From Xestospongia bergquistia (Eukaryota > Porifera > Demospongiae > Haplosclerida > Petrosiidae), in assembly GCA_963965975.1 (NCBI GenBank), contig OZ014416.1, positions 6,882,001-6,946,000 on the forward strand: a stretch of 64,000 nucleotides of DNA, in the 5' to 3' direction. The notes beneath the pieces are model-generated. The model was not told the origin of the DNA, made no database searches, and was given only the letters and a program-made list of their open reading frames with translations. Numbering within the stretch: position 1 is the stretch's first letter; each line of letters starts with the position of its first letter. Shown here one piece after another: positions 45,440-58,421 of the stretch. The translations under genes and the position numbers were made by a program.

Positions 45440-46250
45440 TGAAAAATTATGTAGAAGAAACGTTTTTATAATGTAGTCATAAACACATTAAAATGCAATA
45501 CAATAAAAAGTACCACTTTGTATTGATTGTACATATATATAATTACTTGCAGATTAAATGCAATTATCATAATAGTCTGTTTTGATAGAAGACTTATATT
45601 CACAATGATATGATGTATGTGTTAATATGATTATTATACTTCCTATACAAACTGAACCTTAGCCCACACATGCAGCTCAAACTATGACTCACATCTGCTT
45701 AATATGTACCCTTAACATACACTCTGTACTGACTGAACCACAAGTTCTTATACAAACTGAACTACAGATAACATGTGCTTAATAGGCTCCTTGAACCATT
45801 ACCCTCATGTAGACAAAACCACAGCCCTTAGCATACCTTACAGTCTAAAGCGCAATCCTTATCATAATATGAGTTGGTGTAAATAAACTACTGTCATTTG
45901 TAAAATATACTAATTGATAGTTGTGTATTTAATTATCAGAGCAATAAGAATGTTCTTTAACATCTCATTTGTTAGATATCAAAAGATGTTCTAAGGAGAC
46001 TAAGGATTGCTACTATCTATTCATCTATTCTACCACATTATGATGCTGTCAGTCATTCTTAGTCTGTAGGTCTACCATAAGAGACTATTGGCCCTTTCCT
46101 GTCTAGCTCTTTACTAACAACTATGACTCCTATTTCCAGTATGAACCATTTATGGTCTCATCATTGCAAAAGTGACCACTTAGGAGGTCCTTTTCTCCTT
46201 TATTAGTCAACTCCAAAGGTCTAAAAATAATAAATTTAACCCACACTTAA
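45440..46250 (+). repeat. Duplicon block D, copy 1
   Basis: Shares with 47500-48075, 49700-50310, 51380-51760 and 56120-56540 a chain of motifs in constant order: ATACAATAAAAAGTACCACT, TTTTGATAGAAGACTTATA, CTATACAAACTGAAC, ACAGCCCTTAGCATAC and AACATCTCATTTGTTAGAT. No coding potential. Confidence 0.75.
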
Positions 46251-46430
46251 ACTTCTTAACACTTGTTATAGGGACCGATATAAAAAAATCCCAGTCATCT
46301 CATGTGCATTCATTTTTTGTATACATTTTGGTCTATTTTGGATTTACGTTAAACTTAAGAGCCGAACACGGTGAAAAATTTTTTATGTGAGATAAGAATG
46401 TATTATAAACTTGGGAATATACATATATAC

Positions 46431-46433
<3 letters not shown>

Positions 46434-46484
<51 letters not shown>
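46434..46484. repeat. (TA)n microsatellite
   Basis: TA dinucleotide tract of about 50 bp. The ORF across it is an artefact. Confidence 0.95.
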
Positions 46485-46487
<3 letters not shown>

Positions 46488-46489
46488 TG

Positions 46490-47499
46490 TTAATGAACTG
46501 ATTATATTTGACCTAATTGCTATACTTTACTTAAGTAATCAGATGGGCTATGGGAAAAGAGATCGATTTATGGTTTTCTTCTACAACTCTGATTATAGAA
46601 CGAAGAATGAAATATCACTATCTATTTTGGTGGCTGTTTATTATTTAAATACATCCATGCAAAGCTGACTACACTGGGTTTCCATCCTCACCATTTTAAC
46701 TGCCGAGCTAAATTTTTGTCATTATTGCTTTTGACAAAAATCAATTTCCTGTTTGACAAGTGACATTAATAATTTAATCAAATTTCGTATTACAAAATAT
46801 ACTGATTTAACATAATAGTTTCCATGTGTCAGGTCTTTAGGTTCTTTCTACTTTACTCGACACATAAATGCTTTACAATTTCCATCTTATTTTATACTAC
46901 ATCCCAAAAGAGGATGAAGCATTACGACGATCTCTGACCTGATTAGGACTTAGATATTCCTGTCTTACATAAACATTTTTATTGTGTCACTGCAACTTTT
47001 CTCCTCCAAATGAATTTCTTGTGTAGAACCAAAGTTTGGCTAGAATGGTGACTTTGATGATGTTGTAATGACAAGTACAATTGACTAATGAAGATGGAAA
47101 GATATGTTTGATAAAGTTCTAAACAAGTATGAATGTACGCATTTTCTTGTTTGATAGCATAAGTCTGCACTCTTGTGAAAACTTTTAGTGATAATGTTAT
47201 ATAGTAAAATGTATTTATGTACAGTCAATACAAAATGACACTTTTTATACATAAAAAATACCAATCACAATACAAATATGATAACAACTGCATAATGAGA
47301 CTGCTATATCTACAGCTGTACTTTATATACTAATTAACATTTATATTAATATGCTGATATTACTAATAATGATGAGTGTATACACTCTTAGTTTCATGGA
47401 ATTTAATTTTGAAGAACTTTTCAATAGGTATAGCTTATGCAGGATATAATACAGATGTATAGAATATATTATATGTACTGTTCTTTAAATTTTTTTATA
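46490..47499. other. Gene-free stretch
   Basis: AT-rich; parts (around 47090-47110 and 47230-47420) recur near 49020-49060 and 49430-49600, so it belongs to the duplicon series. Confidence 0.5.
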
Positions 47500-48790
47500 A
47501 ATTTGGTGTTCACTGGCTTTTGGCAGCTAACATTTTATGCAATGTAATCATAAGCAAATCAAAATTTAATATAATAAAAGTACCATTTTGTATTGACTGT
47601 ACAGAAATGCAATTTCTATGCAGATTAAACCTCAAAGTAGTGTGTTTTCATAGAAGACTTATAGTATATTTGTATAATCTATGTGTTAATATGATTAATA
47701 GTAATTAACTAAACTTATATATCCTATAAAAACTGATCCACAGCTCTTAACATATAAGTGCTATAAAAACTGAGTCAAATCCTACACAAGTAGCTCAAGG
47801 TATAACCCATACATACTTAATATACACAGCCATTACATATACATCCTTTATTGACAGAACCACATGTTTCTATACAAACTAAACTACAGACAACATCTGC
47901 TTAATAGTCTTCTTGAACCATTGTCCTCATTTACTTACTATATACCCAAAACAACATAACATAGCATGCTAACAGTCTAAAGAACAACCCTTATTGCAAT
48001 ATGAGTTGGTAAAAATACACTACTCTCATTAGTAAGATTTATTAATTGATAGGTGTGTATTGAAACAAACTGAACCATAGCCCATATATATTAATAAACA
48101 CAGCCCACGTAATTATACTTGTAATGGACCCTAAAGCACTGACCCTAATATGTACATCTTTAGTGGTTGAACTAAATGTATTTATAGAAACAGAAGTACA
48201 GACAACATATGCTTAGACATTTTGAGCCTCATTAATATATATTATATACCCAAAACACAGTCCTTAGCATACTTTACAGTCTAAACCACAAGATTAATGT
48301 TGTAAGCTAGCGTCTGAGCACATTTGACTTTGTGCTTTAACAACATCAAATATCAATTCATATATACTTAATACACTATTAATATAAACTAGTACATATA
48401 TGTATGTGTGTTTACTAATGTTGCACAAACTGTATGTCAACAATAAATAATAAGTTATGTTTAATAATCAATTAAGATTGAATCAATGTTATGTTTGATT
48501 CATATTTTATAAACCATATCACTTTGTTTGTATTTTAACATGTTCATCATTATTTTATCTTAATTTATTCCTTTGTTTTATTTTGTTATTCATTGTACTA
48601 TTCAACATGTATTTAAATCTGATCCAATAAATTGTTTATCTTGTAATAAATGTTTCATTTTACACTTTCTAAAGACTATTTTCTGCCAATATTATATTGT
48701 ACTCATTATCTAATGATAGAAAATCTGTTTTAGATCATGTATTCTAAAACTTGCCCGCACAACAACTACAGTTATTGTTATGACTCAAAT
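47500..48790 (+). repeat. Duplicon block D copy 2 with orphan gene-flank block
   Basis: 47500-48075 is a D block. 48400-48790 matches 39500-39890 and 52890-53280, i.e. the sequence that lies just downstream of secreted copies B and C (CAACAATAAATAATAAGTT, AATCAATTAAGATTGAATC). No secreted gene follows here, so the gene was lost or never included. Confidence 0.7.
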
Positions 48791-49699
48791 ATACGTGCGT
48801 TCTTATTGTTGCCGCCCACTTACTCTAACGAGCTTAGTGTTACTTAGTGTTTCATCGGCACACCACTCAATGTTAAAAAGTAGATTTTGAGTTTTGTTAC
48901 CTCAGATTATTGACTATACTAGTCTATTTCAGACGCAGTATCATGACAACCATGCTGTTATCAAGGCATAAACGTACATCTTTATAATTTCCTATTTAGT
49001 ATTCAGCTAAAGTACAATTGTCAAATGTAAATAAAAAGATATATTTGGTAAAGTTCTGAACAAGTATGTTACTACAAACTATTTAAAATACACAAGTTAT
49101 TTTATTAAAATATCCTCTTTTTATACCCATTTTTATGCTTGCCTATCAAGCTGATTTGTTAAAGTTGTCCTTGATACAATACACTAAATTTGTTTATTTT
49201 AAAATTCATACATTCTACTTGTTTGAGTCTTGACTCTTGTGAGGTTTTCTAGTGACTATTTTTAGTCATCAAGTAAAACGACCAGTTAGAATTTCCTGAA
49301 GCATTTTATATATATTGTGATAAGTAGTTTGTTTAATCTAGTAATCTATGTTATTTTAGTATTCTTCACACCTGTAATATTATAGACTATCAAACATAGG
49401 AATGTAATATAGACAGTTGTCAAAGACAATACATAAAAAGCACAAATCACTATACAAATATGATAACAACTGCAAAATGAAACTGCTATATCTCCAGCCG
49501 TAGTTTCTATATTAACTAATGATTATATTAGTATACCTATACTACTAATAATAATGAATGTACACTCTTAGTTTCATGGAATTTAATTTTGAAGAACTGT
49601 TTTTTTAATTAAATGGTATAGTTTATACAGGAGATATACAGATGTACTGCATATATTATACGTTCTGTTCTTTAATCTTTTTTTTATAAATTTGATTTT
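48791..49699. other. Gene-free stretch
   Basis: Begins with a slightly GC-richer patch (GTGCGTTCTTATTGTTGCCG) of unknown nature, then duplicon-like sequence similar to 47090-47500. No gene is seen. Confidence 0.5.
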
Positions 49700-51107
49700 T
49701 ACTAACTTTTTGGTTGCTAACATGTTGTCTTTAATAATGTAATCATAAACAGATACAATACAATAAAAAGTACCACTTTGTATTGACTATACATAAATAT
49801 AATTTTTATGCAGATTAAACATCAGCCATTACCATAATAGTCTGTTTTGATAGAAGACATACTCACAATAGTATATTTAGATGATCTACATGTTAATGTG
49901 ATTAATACTAGTTTATTAAACTTATTGCAAACTGAACCACAGCCCTTAACATATAAGTCCTACACAAACTCAAAACCCACATATGAGTTCACACCATAAC
50001 CCACACATAATTAATATGTACACTAAACCACAACCTTTAGGATATACATCTTTAATGACTGAACCACATGTTTCTATAAAAATTGAACTACAGACAACAT
50101 CTGTTTAATAGGTTGCTTGAACCATTGCCCTTATTTACTTACTATGTACCCAAAACCACAGCCCTTAGCATACTTTACAGTACAAACCTTATTACAATAT
50201 AATTTGGTGTAAATACATTACTGTTATTATTATGTTGTACTAATTGGCAGGTGTGTATTTGTCAGAACAATGAGAATATTCTTTAACATCTCATTTGTTA
50301 GATAAAATATAGTAAATATCGTAAGAAATTTTGCCATCTATTTTTGGTAGCTTTGCTTTGTCATTGTCTGTAAGGAATTTATAATAGAATATCCCTATTG
50401 TTTAAAATAACTGAGTAACTTTTCTTCACTAACTAAAGTTTCCTTACAATGTACGTAGTATGGCCATATTATTTCATTGCAAACAATTGTATATAATGAG
50501 AGATGAAGAACATTTTTGCTCTCATCTATAATATGCTATAATCTATTTTGTTACTTATTATGATGTCTCAATTATGATAAAGGGCTAGTACTGTATTATA
50601 CTAGTATTTTGTGGTAGCTTTATTATGTATTGTATATGAGGGATGTCACAATATGTATTCCGTGATAGGTTTATGCGTATTATGTGTACTTTGCTTTCCA
50701 AAGAGAGCATGCCTTGGTTTGTAGCGATTTATTATAAATTTGCTACTCTTAGGCCTTATACATAATATTTAACAAAGCTACCACTAATTACTATAGAATT
50801 GTTTAATTTGAGTTTACAAGGATGTGTTGTTTGTGCAGATGTGTGTATTTGTGTGTGTCCATGCTACCAAAAGGTTTCTTATTATAATTTCCATCCATAG
50901 TGACTGACAGACCCTTTACATGCTACATAGCAAAGCTAATACAGAATAGATATAGGCCTGTCACAAAAACAACTGTGAAATAGTAATTAATTGTCAATAT
51001 ATTAACGATACAGTGTCAGTAATTGAATTAAGTTTGTCTGATCATACCTTTAGAGTAATATTCTCACCAAGTAGTATTATTAAGACATTTTCAAGAGGAA
51101 GGCCTAG

Positions 51108-51172
<65 letters not shown>

Positions 51173-51240
51173 TACATATAGATCTTTTTAGAGCAGGGTC
51201 TTAAAAATATGGACAGTTATGTTATGACTACAATGCTAGT
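49700..51240 (+). repeat. Duplicon with blocks D, B and F, copy 3
   Basis: Contains the D chain, then the TTTGCTTTGTCATTGTC region, GATGAAGAACATTTTTGCTC block, ACATGCTACATAGCAAAGC block, and TTTTTAGAGCAGGGTCTTAA, in the same order as 38500-39400. It contains a (TA)n tract (51110-51170) exactly where the 38-39 kb copy has a short TA run. Confidence 0.7.
51110..51170. repeat. (TA)n microsatellite
   Basis: TA dinucleotide tract of about 60 bp inside the duplicon. Confidence 0.95.
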
Positions 51241-51379
51241 TGTAATAGTAAATGGGCTAGTTGACTTTAGAGAAATGTTTGATCAAATTGATGTAGCTTA
51301 TAAAAGATATGTGGCATACATGTTATTTTCCAATTCTGTTTGTTATATATGTTTCGTGTTCACTAGTGTTTGTGGCATA

Positions 51380-53437
51380 GCTAACATTTTTATAATGTTA
51401 TCATAGACAAATCAAAATACAATAAGAAGTACCACTTTATATTGAATGCACATAAATACAATTTCTATGTAGATTAAGTATAAGCAGTTGTCACAACAGT
51501 GTTTTCATAAAGATTGTACTACTTAAAGTGTTCTTTGTGTTAATTAAGCTCATACTTCCTATACAAACACACAGCCAAGATAACTATACTTGCAATACAG
51601 CCCTTATCCTTTAGTAGCTGAACAACGTGTTTCTATAGAAACAAACTACAGACCACATATCCAGACATCTTGAACATTATATACATATTATATACCCAAA
51701 ACCACAGCCCTTAGCATACTTTGTAGTATAAACCACAAGCCAAATGTCTCACTTACCTGTATTATATAGCCATTATTATTTCATTACTTATATATAGCCT
51801 TGAATAAGCAGTCCAAAAGTATATACATGTGGTACAACTTTATCATGCTGCTTGGGCTGTCTTAGAAACAGTACCATTAATTATGTATTCTTTCTTATCT
51901 ATGTGTGTTTCTTGCTGTAATTACAAACGATTTTAGGGAAAATATATCTCAACATTTGACACAGTACATTTTAGAGTTTCACTAATAAAATCACAATTCT
52001 TAATGAATATTTTACTCTATTTTACAACTATGCTATTATACATTTTGTTGTTTGTTATAATAATAAGAGATCTTAATTATGATAAGGACTGGAACTATAT
52101 GTATTCAGTGGTAGATCATTGTATGTTATGTGTAAGATATCTCACTGTATGATTATAGATTTTTTTGTGTGTATTATGTGTAGTTTTCTTTCCAAAGAGA
52201 GTAAATTATGGTGTGTAGAGTTTTATTATTACAAATTCATTAGTTTTAGCTTTTGCACATAATTTGTCACAAAAGCTATCATGAATTACTATAGAACTGT
52301 GTACATTGACTTGTCAAGGAAACGTGTGTATAATATTTAGAAGCTTCTTTTTATAGATTCCATAGTGACAAACCTTTAGCATAACTATCAATCTGATACT
52401 TTAATCATTATCTGATTATAGAAACTTCATTTTAGAGCATTAATTTTGAAACTTTCCCACATAACAACTATACTTGACATGAGTCAAAATAGGTTTTTTT
52501 TAAAAAGAAAACGTTTTACCATATTAATATGTGGATCTTATGCATGGATTCCGTAGTGAAAGACTTTTAGTATAGCTAGATAAAGAGCATATATATATGT
52601 CTACAATTCAATAGATTGACCTATATAGATCTTTACAGAGCAAGGTCTAGGAATGTAGATAGTTGTGAGTATACAATGCTAGTTTACTAAGAGGTAGTTA
52701 AACAAAAGAAGAACAGGTGATTGTTGCAATGAAAGAATTTAATTCATATTTAAGGACATGTATCAGTTCTATTATTACTAATTAATGTTATAAGCTAGTG
52801 TCTGTACGTATGTACCCTTGTGCTTTAACAACATCAATATCAATTCATATATACTTAATACACTATTAATATAAACTAGTATATACATATATGTATGTGT
52901 GTTTACTAATGTTGCACAAACTGTATGTCAACAATAAATAATAAGTTGTGTTTAATAATCAATTAAGATTGAATCAATGTTATCTTAGATTCATATTATA
53001 TATACCATATCACTTTGTTTGTATTTTAACATGTTCTTGATCATTATTTTTATCTTAATTTATTCCTTTTTTTATTTTGTTATTCATTCTACTATTCAGC
53101 ATGTATTTAAATCTGATCCAATAAATTGTTTATCTTGTGTTTCAATTTACACTTTTTAAAACCTATTTTCTACCAATATTATATTGTACTTATTATCTAA
53201 TCATAGAAATTCCATTTTAGAGCATGTATTATAAAACTTGACCACACAACAACTATAATTATTATTATGACTCAAAATGGTTATTTTTTTCAATAAGCAA
53301 AGCATTTTTGCAAATAAACACTAAAAAAGAAGGCCTAAGCCAAATCAATGCATTAAAATCAAAAAGACTATTGTTCCAAAAAATTAAAAAGAAAATGTAA
53401 CCTAAGTCAATGCATGATTTGAAAGTTAATGATCCCA
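51380..53437 (+). repeat. Duplicon adjoining secreted copy C
   Basis: Partial D block (51380-51760), then B/F-like blocks (51770-52680) and the gene-flank block (52800-53430) leading into secreted copy C, as at copy B. Several pieces are deleted relative to the 38-40 kb unit. Confidence 0.7.
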
Positions 53438-54249
53438 TTAGAGACAGGCACGAGGCAGGTAACATGTAATAACTGTCGCGAACCAATTTGGAAGACAGCC
53501 ACTTTGACCATTTAGAGTGTAACAGTAGCTAAAAACGAATCCATATGTTTTGATATTAGTGCCAAAAATATTAAAATTGTTACCACCATCAGCAGCCTCA
53601 GCAATTGTCCTCCCTTTGTAGAACCCATCTTCCTCTTGAGTAAATCTCCCGCACACTGGAACAAGCCCATCTTTTCCAGCACAGGAAAACAGCTTCTCAA
53701 GGTTAAGGAACACTGCACCAAATCTAGTGCTGTGATGGTCATTGTACCTTGGTCTATATGCAAGGATAGAGGAAGTCCTAGATGTTGCCCCATTTCCAAT
53801 TGTTATTTTATCGAGGACTGGGCCTACTGTAAAATTACCACCTCTTATCTTTTGAACTGTCAGTATGCGGCTTCCAGGACCAATGGCAAGATAAAGCATC
53901 TGCACAACTGCATATAATAAATGAACAATAAATATTTTGTATCTTTAGACCTACCAGGTTGAGAACGAAGCTTTTTGTTAATGACACCATTAATCAGTGC
54001 AGTAAGAGCTGGTATATTGATGCTGCAGAGGTGGGTAGTGCTAGGGATAACAGCTGCTTGGTTGGTGTCATCATCATTACTATTAGTCAGAGTTCCTAGA
54101 TCTAGATCTTCTTGGTTGTCTTCAGTGGATTTATCAGCTTCTAGTTTGTTGTCATCAAATGTCTTATCCTGGATGTCATCAATTGATGTATCAATGGGAA
54201 ATTGAGCAAACACTGCTGTAACAGCTAAAAGAACAAGAAAATACTTCAT
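53438..54249 (-). CDS. Small secreted cysteine-containing protein, copy C
   Basis: Two exons, 54249-53955 and 53907-53438, phase-1 intron of 47 bp, 254 residues. Signal peptide MKYFLVLLAVTAVFA, an acidic linker of about 55 residues (TSIDDIQDKTFDDN, STEDNQEDLDLG), then HLCSINIPALTALINGVINKK. The exon 2 domain has TVGPVLDKITIGNGAT, ILAYRPRYNDHH, CGRFTQEEDGFYKG and TVITCYLP (final residues RACL). All seven mature cysteines of copies A and B are kept. Sequence is closer to B than to A overall. A nearly identical piece of its exon 1 is found as a broken duplicate at 55889-56081. Confidence 0.86.
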
Positions 54250-54296
54250 GTTGTGCATTTGTCTTCACAAATGACAAGCACTTGTTACCTGTCTTC

Positions 54297-54303
54297 TTAT
54301 ATA
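54297..54303 (-). promoter_or_regulatory. TATA-like box of secreted copy C
   Basis: TATATAA on the minus strand about 48 bp before the ATG, same position as in copies A and B. Confidence 0.5.
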
Positions 54304-54468
54304 GCCATGGGAACTCGTATGAATGACTGCACTTAGACTAAACGTGAAACGAATCCCAGGCTACAGCTCAGCAACACAATGGAATGCGGAAGCAACGTCA
54401 TCAATAAAGTGACTATGAATATTATAAACTTTTCTGCACAGGATTGCAGTCAGCTAAATAACAATCAA

Positions 54469-55372
54469 TGTCGGGCTTGTAATCTTCACTTGTCTACCAG
54501 ACAGTCTTTAAAGAGACATTAGAGTCACTGGCACAAAAGTATAGGCAAAGATAGGCTAGATGAATACTTAACAGACTTTGATGCTCAAGGGAAGGAACAT
54601 ATGTGTCCTACTTGTTCAAAGAGATTTAGCAGATCAAATATATTACCTTATTATATTATCAAATATATTAGATGCTACCTGTCTTTTAAAATGCTCTGAA
54701 CCAGCTTGTCTGAACCTCTGTAGACGTACGTATAGCTGTGAATGCTATGACTATGCCAATGGATATATTTGTAAGCATCTTCATGCACTTCACATGCTGA
54801 ACAACCAACAGCATAATAGCAGTAATGACAAACCTATAATGCTCAATGAAGAATGGGAACAATCTTGATTCAGTCACCTCCTGATAAAGAGAATTGTGAC
54901 ACAGTTTGTTTGTTGGTATAATGATTAAAATTTTATATTTTCTATTATTTGTATAGATCCCACATCTCAACTAGCATTAAGTTCTCAGTACATCAATTAG
55001 TTGACTTCACTAATTGTTGAGTACAAAGGTGTCCGTCCACCCATATCTCCAGTCAATTATATAAAACTGTACTAACCAAGTACAGAGGAAGAATTACAAC
55101 CATTTACTGTAACAACTTTGTTGCTCCTGGCAAGAAAAATGAAACACAACCAAAATTTCATTCTGCTTTCCAGAAGAAAACGCAAGGGTAATATACTCAA
55201 GTAAGTTATTAATAGATAATATCAAATTATCAATTAAGTCAATTGTGAAGTTATCAAATTATTGATATTTAATTTATGAAATTCTTATGGTTTTATTTTA
55301 TCATTGTACAGACATACATCCATGGATGAGAGGAACGAAATCAAGAAGAAACTGAAGACTACTAAGAGATGA
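54469..55372 (+). pseudogene. C2H2 plus SWIM zinc-finger gene, decayed (MULE-type?)
   Basis: First part reads CRACNLHLSTRQSLKRH followed by a stop, then DRLDEYLTDFDAQG and CPTCSKRFSRSN, two C2H2-type fingers. After a break, CSEPACLNLCRRTYSCEC and CKHLHALHML form a SWIM finger (CxC...CxH). Then GKKNETQPKFHSAFQKKTQG, and after a likely intron (about 55205-55312) HTSMDERNEIKKKLKTTKR and stop. In proteins with this order of fingers a MULE transposase domain normally lies between the C2H2 and SWIM parts; none is visible here. It contains at least one stop and frameshifts. Identification of the SWIM finger is good, the full-length family is inference. Confidence 0.6.
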
Positions 55373-55888
55373 TAATTTTGATATTTCACAGGTGACAACA
55401 CAGTTAATCCTTTACCTTCTCAAAGTAATCCAGTCTCAGTAGAGGTGAATCCATAGTTGCAACAGGCTACTGGGTTGTCAAATTTGTCACTGATTGTTAT
55501 TTAACTGACTATGTGGTAGGTACTCATACATAAGTTTTAGTCAAATTCATAGTCATTTATTAGTGTTTATTAATGACGTTTGCTTCTGCATTCCATTGTG
55601 CTGCTAGCTGTATTACTGGACTTAACATTGTTTTGAAACTGGATCACATGGACGCCTTTGGAATGTCGCAGACATGCAAAGTCACTCAGTCAGTCATGGA
55701 TGAGTGTAATAACAGGCTTGAATTAATATAGGAAAAAAGCTTTAGTCCAGAAGTAGCAAGATTAATGACGCCAAGAGGCTGTGGTAGCTGATGTATTGTT
55801 CCATTGAGATATTATACAATGTGAGTTCTAAAGAATAATGTCACTAATGTAATATTTAGAGTTTCCTCTAACAATATTGCCCCATATT
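55373..55888. other. Gene-free stretch
   Basis: No coding region or repeat recognised. GGATCACATGGACGCCTTTG at about 55642 recalls TGATCACGTGAACGCTTTGG at about 40995, upstream of secreted copy B, so this may be decayed upstream sequence of the same gene family. Confidence 0.45.
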
Positions 55889-56081
55889 GGTGTCATCATC
55901 ATTATTATTAGTCAGAGTTCCTAGATCTAGATCTTCTTGGTTGTCTTCAGTGGACTTATGAGCTTCTAGTTTGTTGTCATCAAATGTCTTATCCACTTCT
56001 TGTTGGATGTCATCAATTGATGTATCAATGGGAAATTGAGCAAACACTGCTGTAACAGCTAAAAGAACAAGAAAATACTTC
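55889..56081 (-). pseudogene. Secreted cysteine-containing family, broken exon 1 duplicate
   Basis: Almost identical to the part of exon 1 of copy C that encodes residues 2 to about 64, including the signal peptide, but the start codon is replaced (TTAG in place of ATG) and the rest of the gene is missing. It has one extra in-frame insertion relative to copy C (QQEV-like). A very recent partial duplication, about 1.8 kb from the parent. Confidence 0.8.
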
Positions 56082-56119
56082 TAATTTTGTTTGTATATAA
56101 GTTTAGTGATTAATAGCTT

Positions 56120-56540
56120 TTAAGTAGTTAACATCTCTTTGTAGCATAGTCATAAGCAGATAAAAATGCAATACAATACAAAGTGCACATGTTTTTAAGA
56201 TGTACCCTCAAATACAGCCCAGATATAGTTACATGCATCCTGAAACGCAGTCTTTAAGTATATACATCCTTAAGTTTACTGACTGAATCACATGCTTCTA
56301 TACAAACTGAACTAAAGACAATATATGCTTTATAAACAACTTGAACCTCATATTCTTATCTTTAGCATACTTTAAAGTCTAAACCACAAGCTTTATTGTA
56401 ATATTAGTAGATGCAAATACACTAGTGTCATTAATAAGTTGTACTAACTGACAGGTTTCTAGTTAATTGTCACAGCAATCAGAGTTTTGTTTATCATCTT
56501 ATTTATCAGGTAAGATATAACATGATGTTGTAAGGACTGT
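56120..56540 (+). repeat. Duplicon block D, copy 5
   Basis: Same motif chain as the other D blocks, truncated on both sides. It lies directly beside the broken exon 1 duplicate, so gene fragment and repeat probably moved together. Confidence 0.7.
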
Positions 56541-56714
56541 TAATATCTATTCATATATCTCTTAGAATTAAACCAACTTCATAACATTGTATTGTATATG
56601 TGTATTAGAATAACTCCCTGTGATTATAATAAATATTATTATAATAACCACTATAACATGTACTACATTTAATTAAAACAAGTACACAAAATGACAAGAT
56701 TATGAAAATGAACA

Positions 56715-56850
56715 ACCATTCATCAATTAATCATCTATTTGTCCATCTATCCAACCATTCATCCATTAGTCATCTATTTGTCCATCTATCCAACCATTCA
56801 TCCATTAATTATCAATTTGTCCATCAATCCAACTATTCATCCATTTTCTC
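56715..56850 (+). repeat. 39-bp minisatellite, short plus-oriented array
   Basis: About three and a half units with core ATCTATCCAACCATTCATCC, the complement of the large array to the right. Preceded by ACAAGTACACAAAATGACAA, which reappears at 58490. Confidence 0.85.
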
Positions 56851-57002
56851 AATCTGACAGACATTTTTATAATTAACTAATACAAATTATTTCATGTAAT
56901 AAAGTAAACATCATGCAAGCTTTCTTTACTAATATAATAAATGTATTATTATATATTATTAATAAAATTTATTGATCCAAATAAATAAAGATAATGTACA
57001 GT

Positions 57003-58373
57003 AATGGATAAATGGTTGGATAGATGGACAAAAAGATGATTGATGGATGAATGTTTGGATAGATGGACAAATAGAAAATAATTAATGGATGAATGGTTGG
57101 ATAGATGGACAAATAGATAATAATTAATGGATGAATGGTTGGATAGATGGACAAATAGAAAATAATTAATGGATGAATGGTTGGATAGATGGACAAATAG
57201 ATGATTAATGGATGAATGATTGGATAAAAGGACAAATAGATGATTAATGGATGAATGGTTGGATAAAAGGATAAATAGATGATTAATGGATGAATGGTTG
57301 GATATATGGACAAATAGATGATTAATGGATGAATGGTTGGATATATGGACAAATAGATAATAATTAATGGATGAATGGTTGGATAGATGGACAAATAGAT
57401 GATTAATGGATGAATGGTTGGATAGATGGACAAATAGATGATTAATGGATGAATGGTTGGATAGATGGACAAATAGATAATAATTAATGGATGAATGGTT
57501 GGATAGATGGACAAATAGAAAATAATTAATGGATGAATGGTTGGATAGATGGACAAATAGATAATAATTAATGGATGAATGGTTGGATAGATGGACAAAT
57601 AGAAAATAATTAATGGATGAATGGTTGGATAGATGGACAAATAGATGATTAATGGATGAATGGTTGGATAGATGAACAAAAAGATGATTGATGGATGAAT
57701 GTTTGGATAGATGGACAAATAGAAAATAATTAATGGATGAATGGTTGGATAGATGGACAAATAGATAATAATTAATGGATGAATGGTTGGATAGATGGAC
57801 AAATAGAAAATAATTAATGGATGAATGGTTGGATAGATGGACAAATAGATGATTAATGGATGAATGATTGGATAAAAGGACAAATAGATGATTAATGGAT
57901 GAATGGTTGGATAAAAGGATAAATAGATGATTAATGGATGAATGGTTGGATATATGGACAAATAGATGATTAATGGATGAATGGTTGGATATATGGACAA
58001 ATAGATAATAATTAATGGATGAATGGTTGGATAGATGGACAAATAGATGATTAATGGATGAATGGTTGGATAGATGGACAAATAGAAAATAATTAATGGA
58101 TGAATGGTTGGATAGATGGACAAATAGATAATAATTAATGGATGAATGGTTGGATAGATGGACAAATAGAAAATAATTAATGGATGAATAGTTGGATAGA
58201 TGGACAAATAGATGATTAATGGAAGTATGGTTGGACAGATGGACAAATAGATGATTAATGGATGAATGGTTGGATAGATGGACAAATAGATGATTAATGG
58301 ATGAATGATTGGATAAAAGGACAAATAGATGATTAATGGATGAATGGTTGGATAAAAGGATAAATAGTCTCAG
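57003..58373 (-). repeat. 39/42-bp minisatellite with 648-bp higher-order repeat
   Basis: Some 34 units with core GGATGAATGGTTGGATAGAT. Units are 39 or 42 bp (extra AATA). Because both lengths are multiples of three, several frames stay open and give long repetitive ORFs that are not credible genes. A unit variant series (AAAAAGATGATTGATGG, then 42/42/42, then GGATAAAAGG variants) recurs with a period of 648 bp (57029 versus 57677), a higher-order repeat. Confidence 0.95.
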
Positions 58374-58421
58374 CCATTTCTTCATGTGGGTGTGTCTAAA
58401 TACTTCCAATGATCTATGAAT

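Noticed and set aside
56949-58409. Two minus-strand ORFs of 451 and 486 codons with Asn/His/Ser- and Ile/Tyr-rich repeats
   Set aside because: They arise from a minisatellite whose units are multiples of three; several frames are open at once, so the open frames have no coding meaning.
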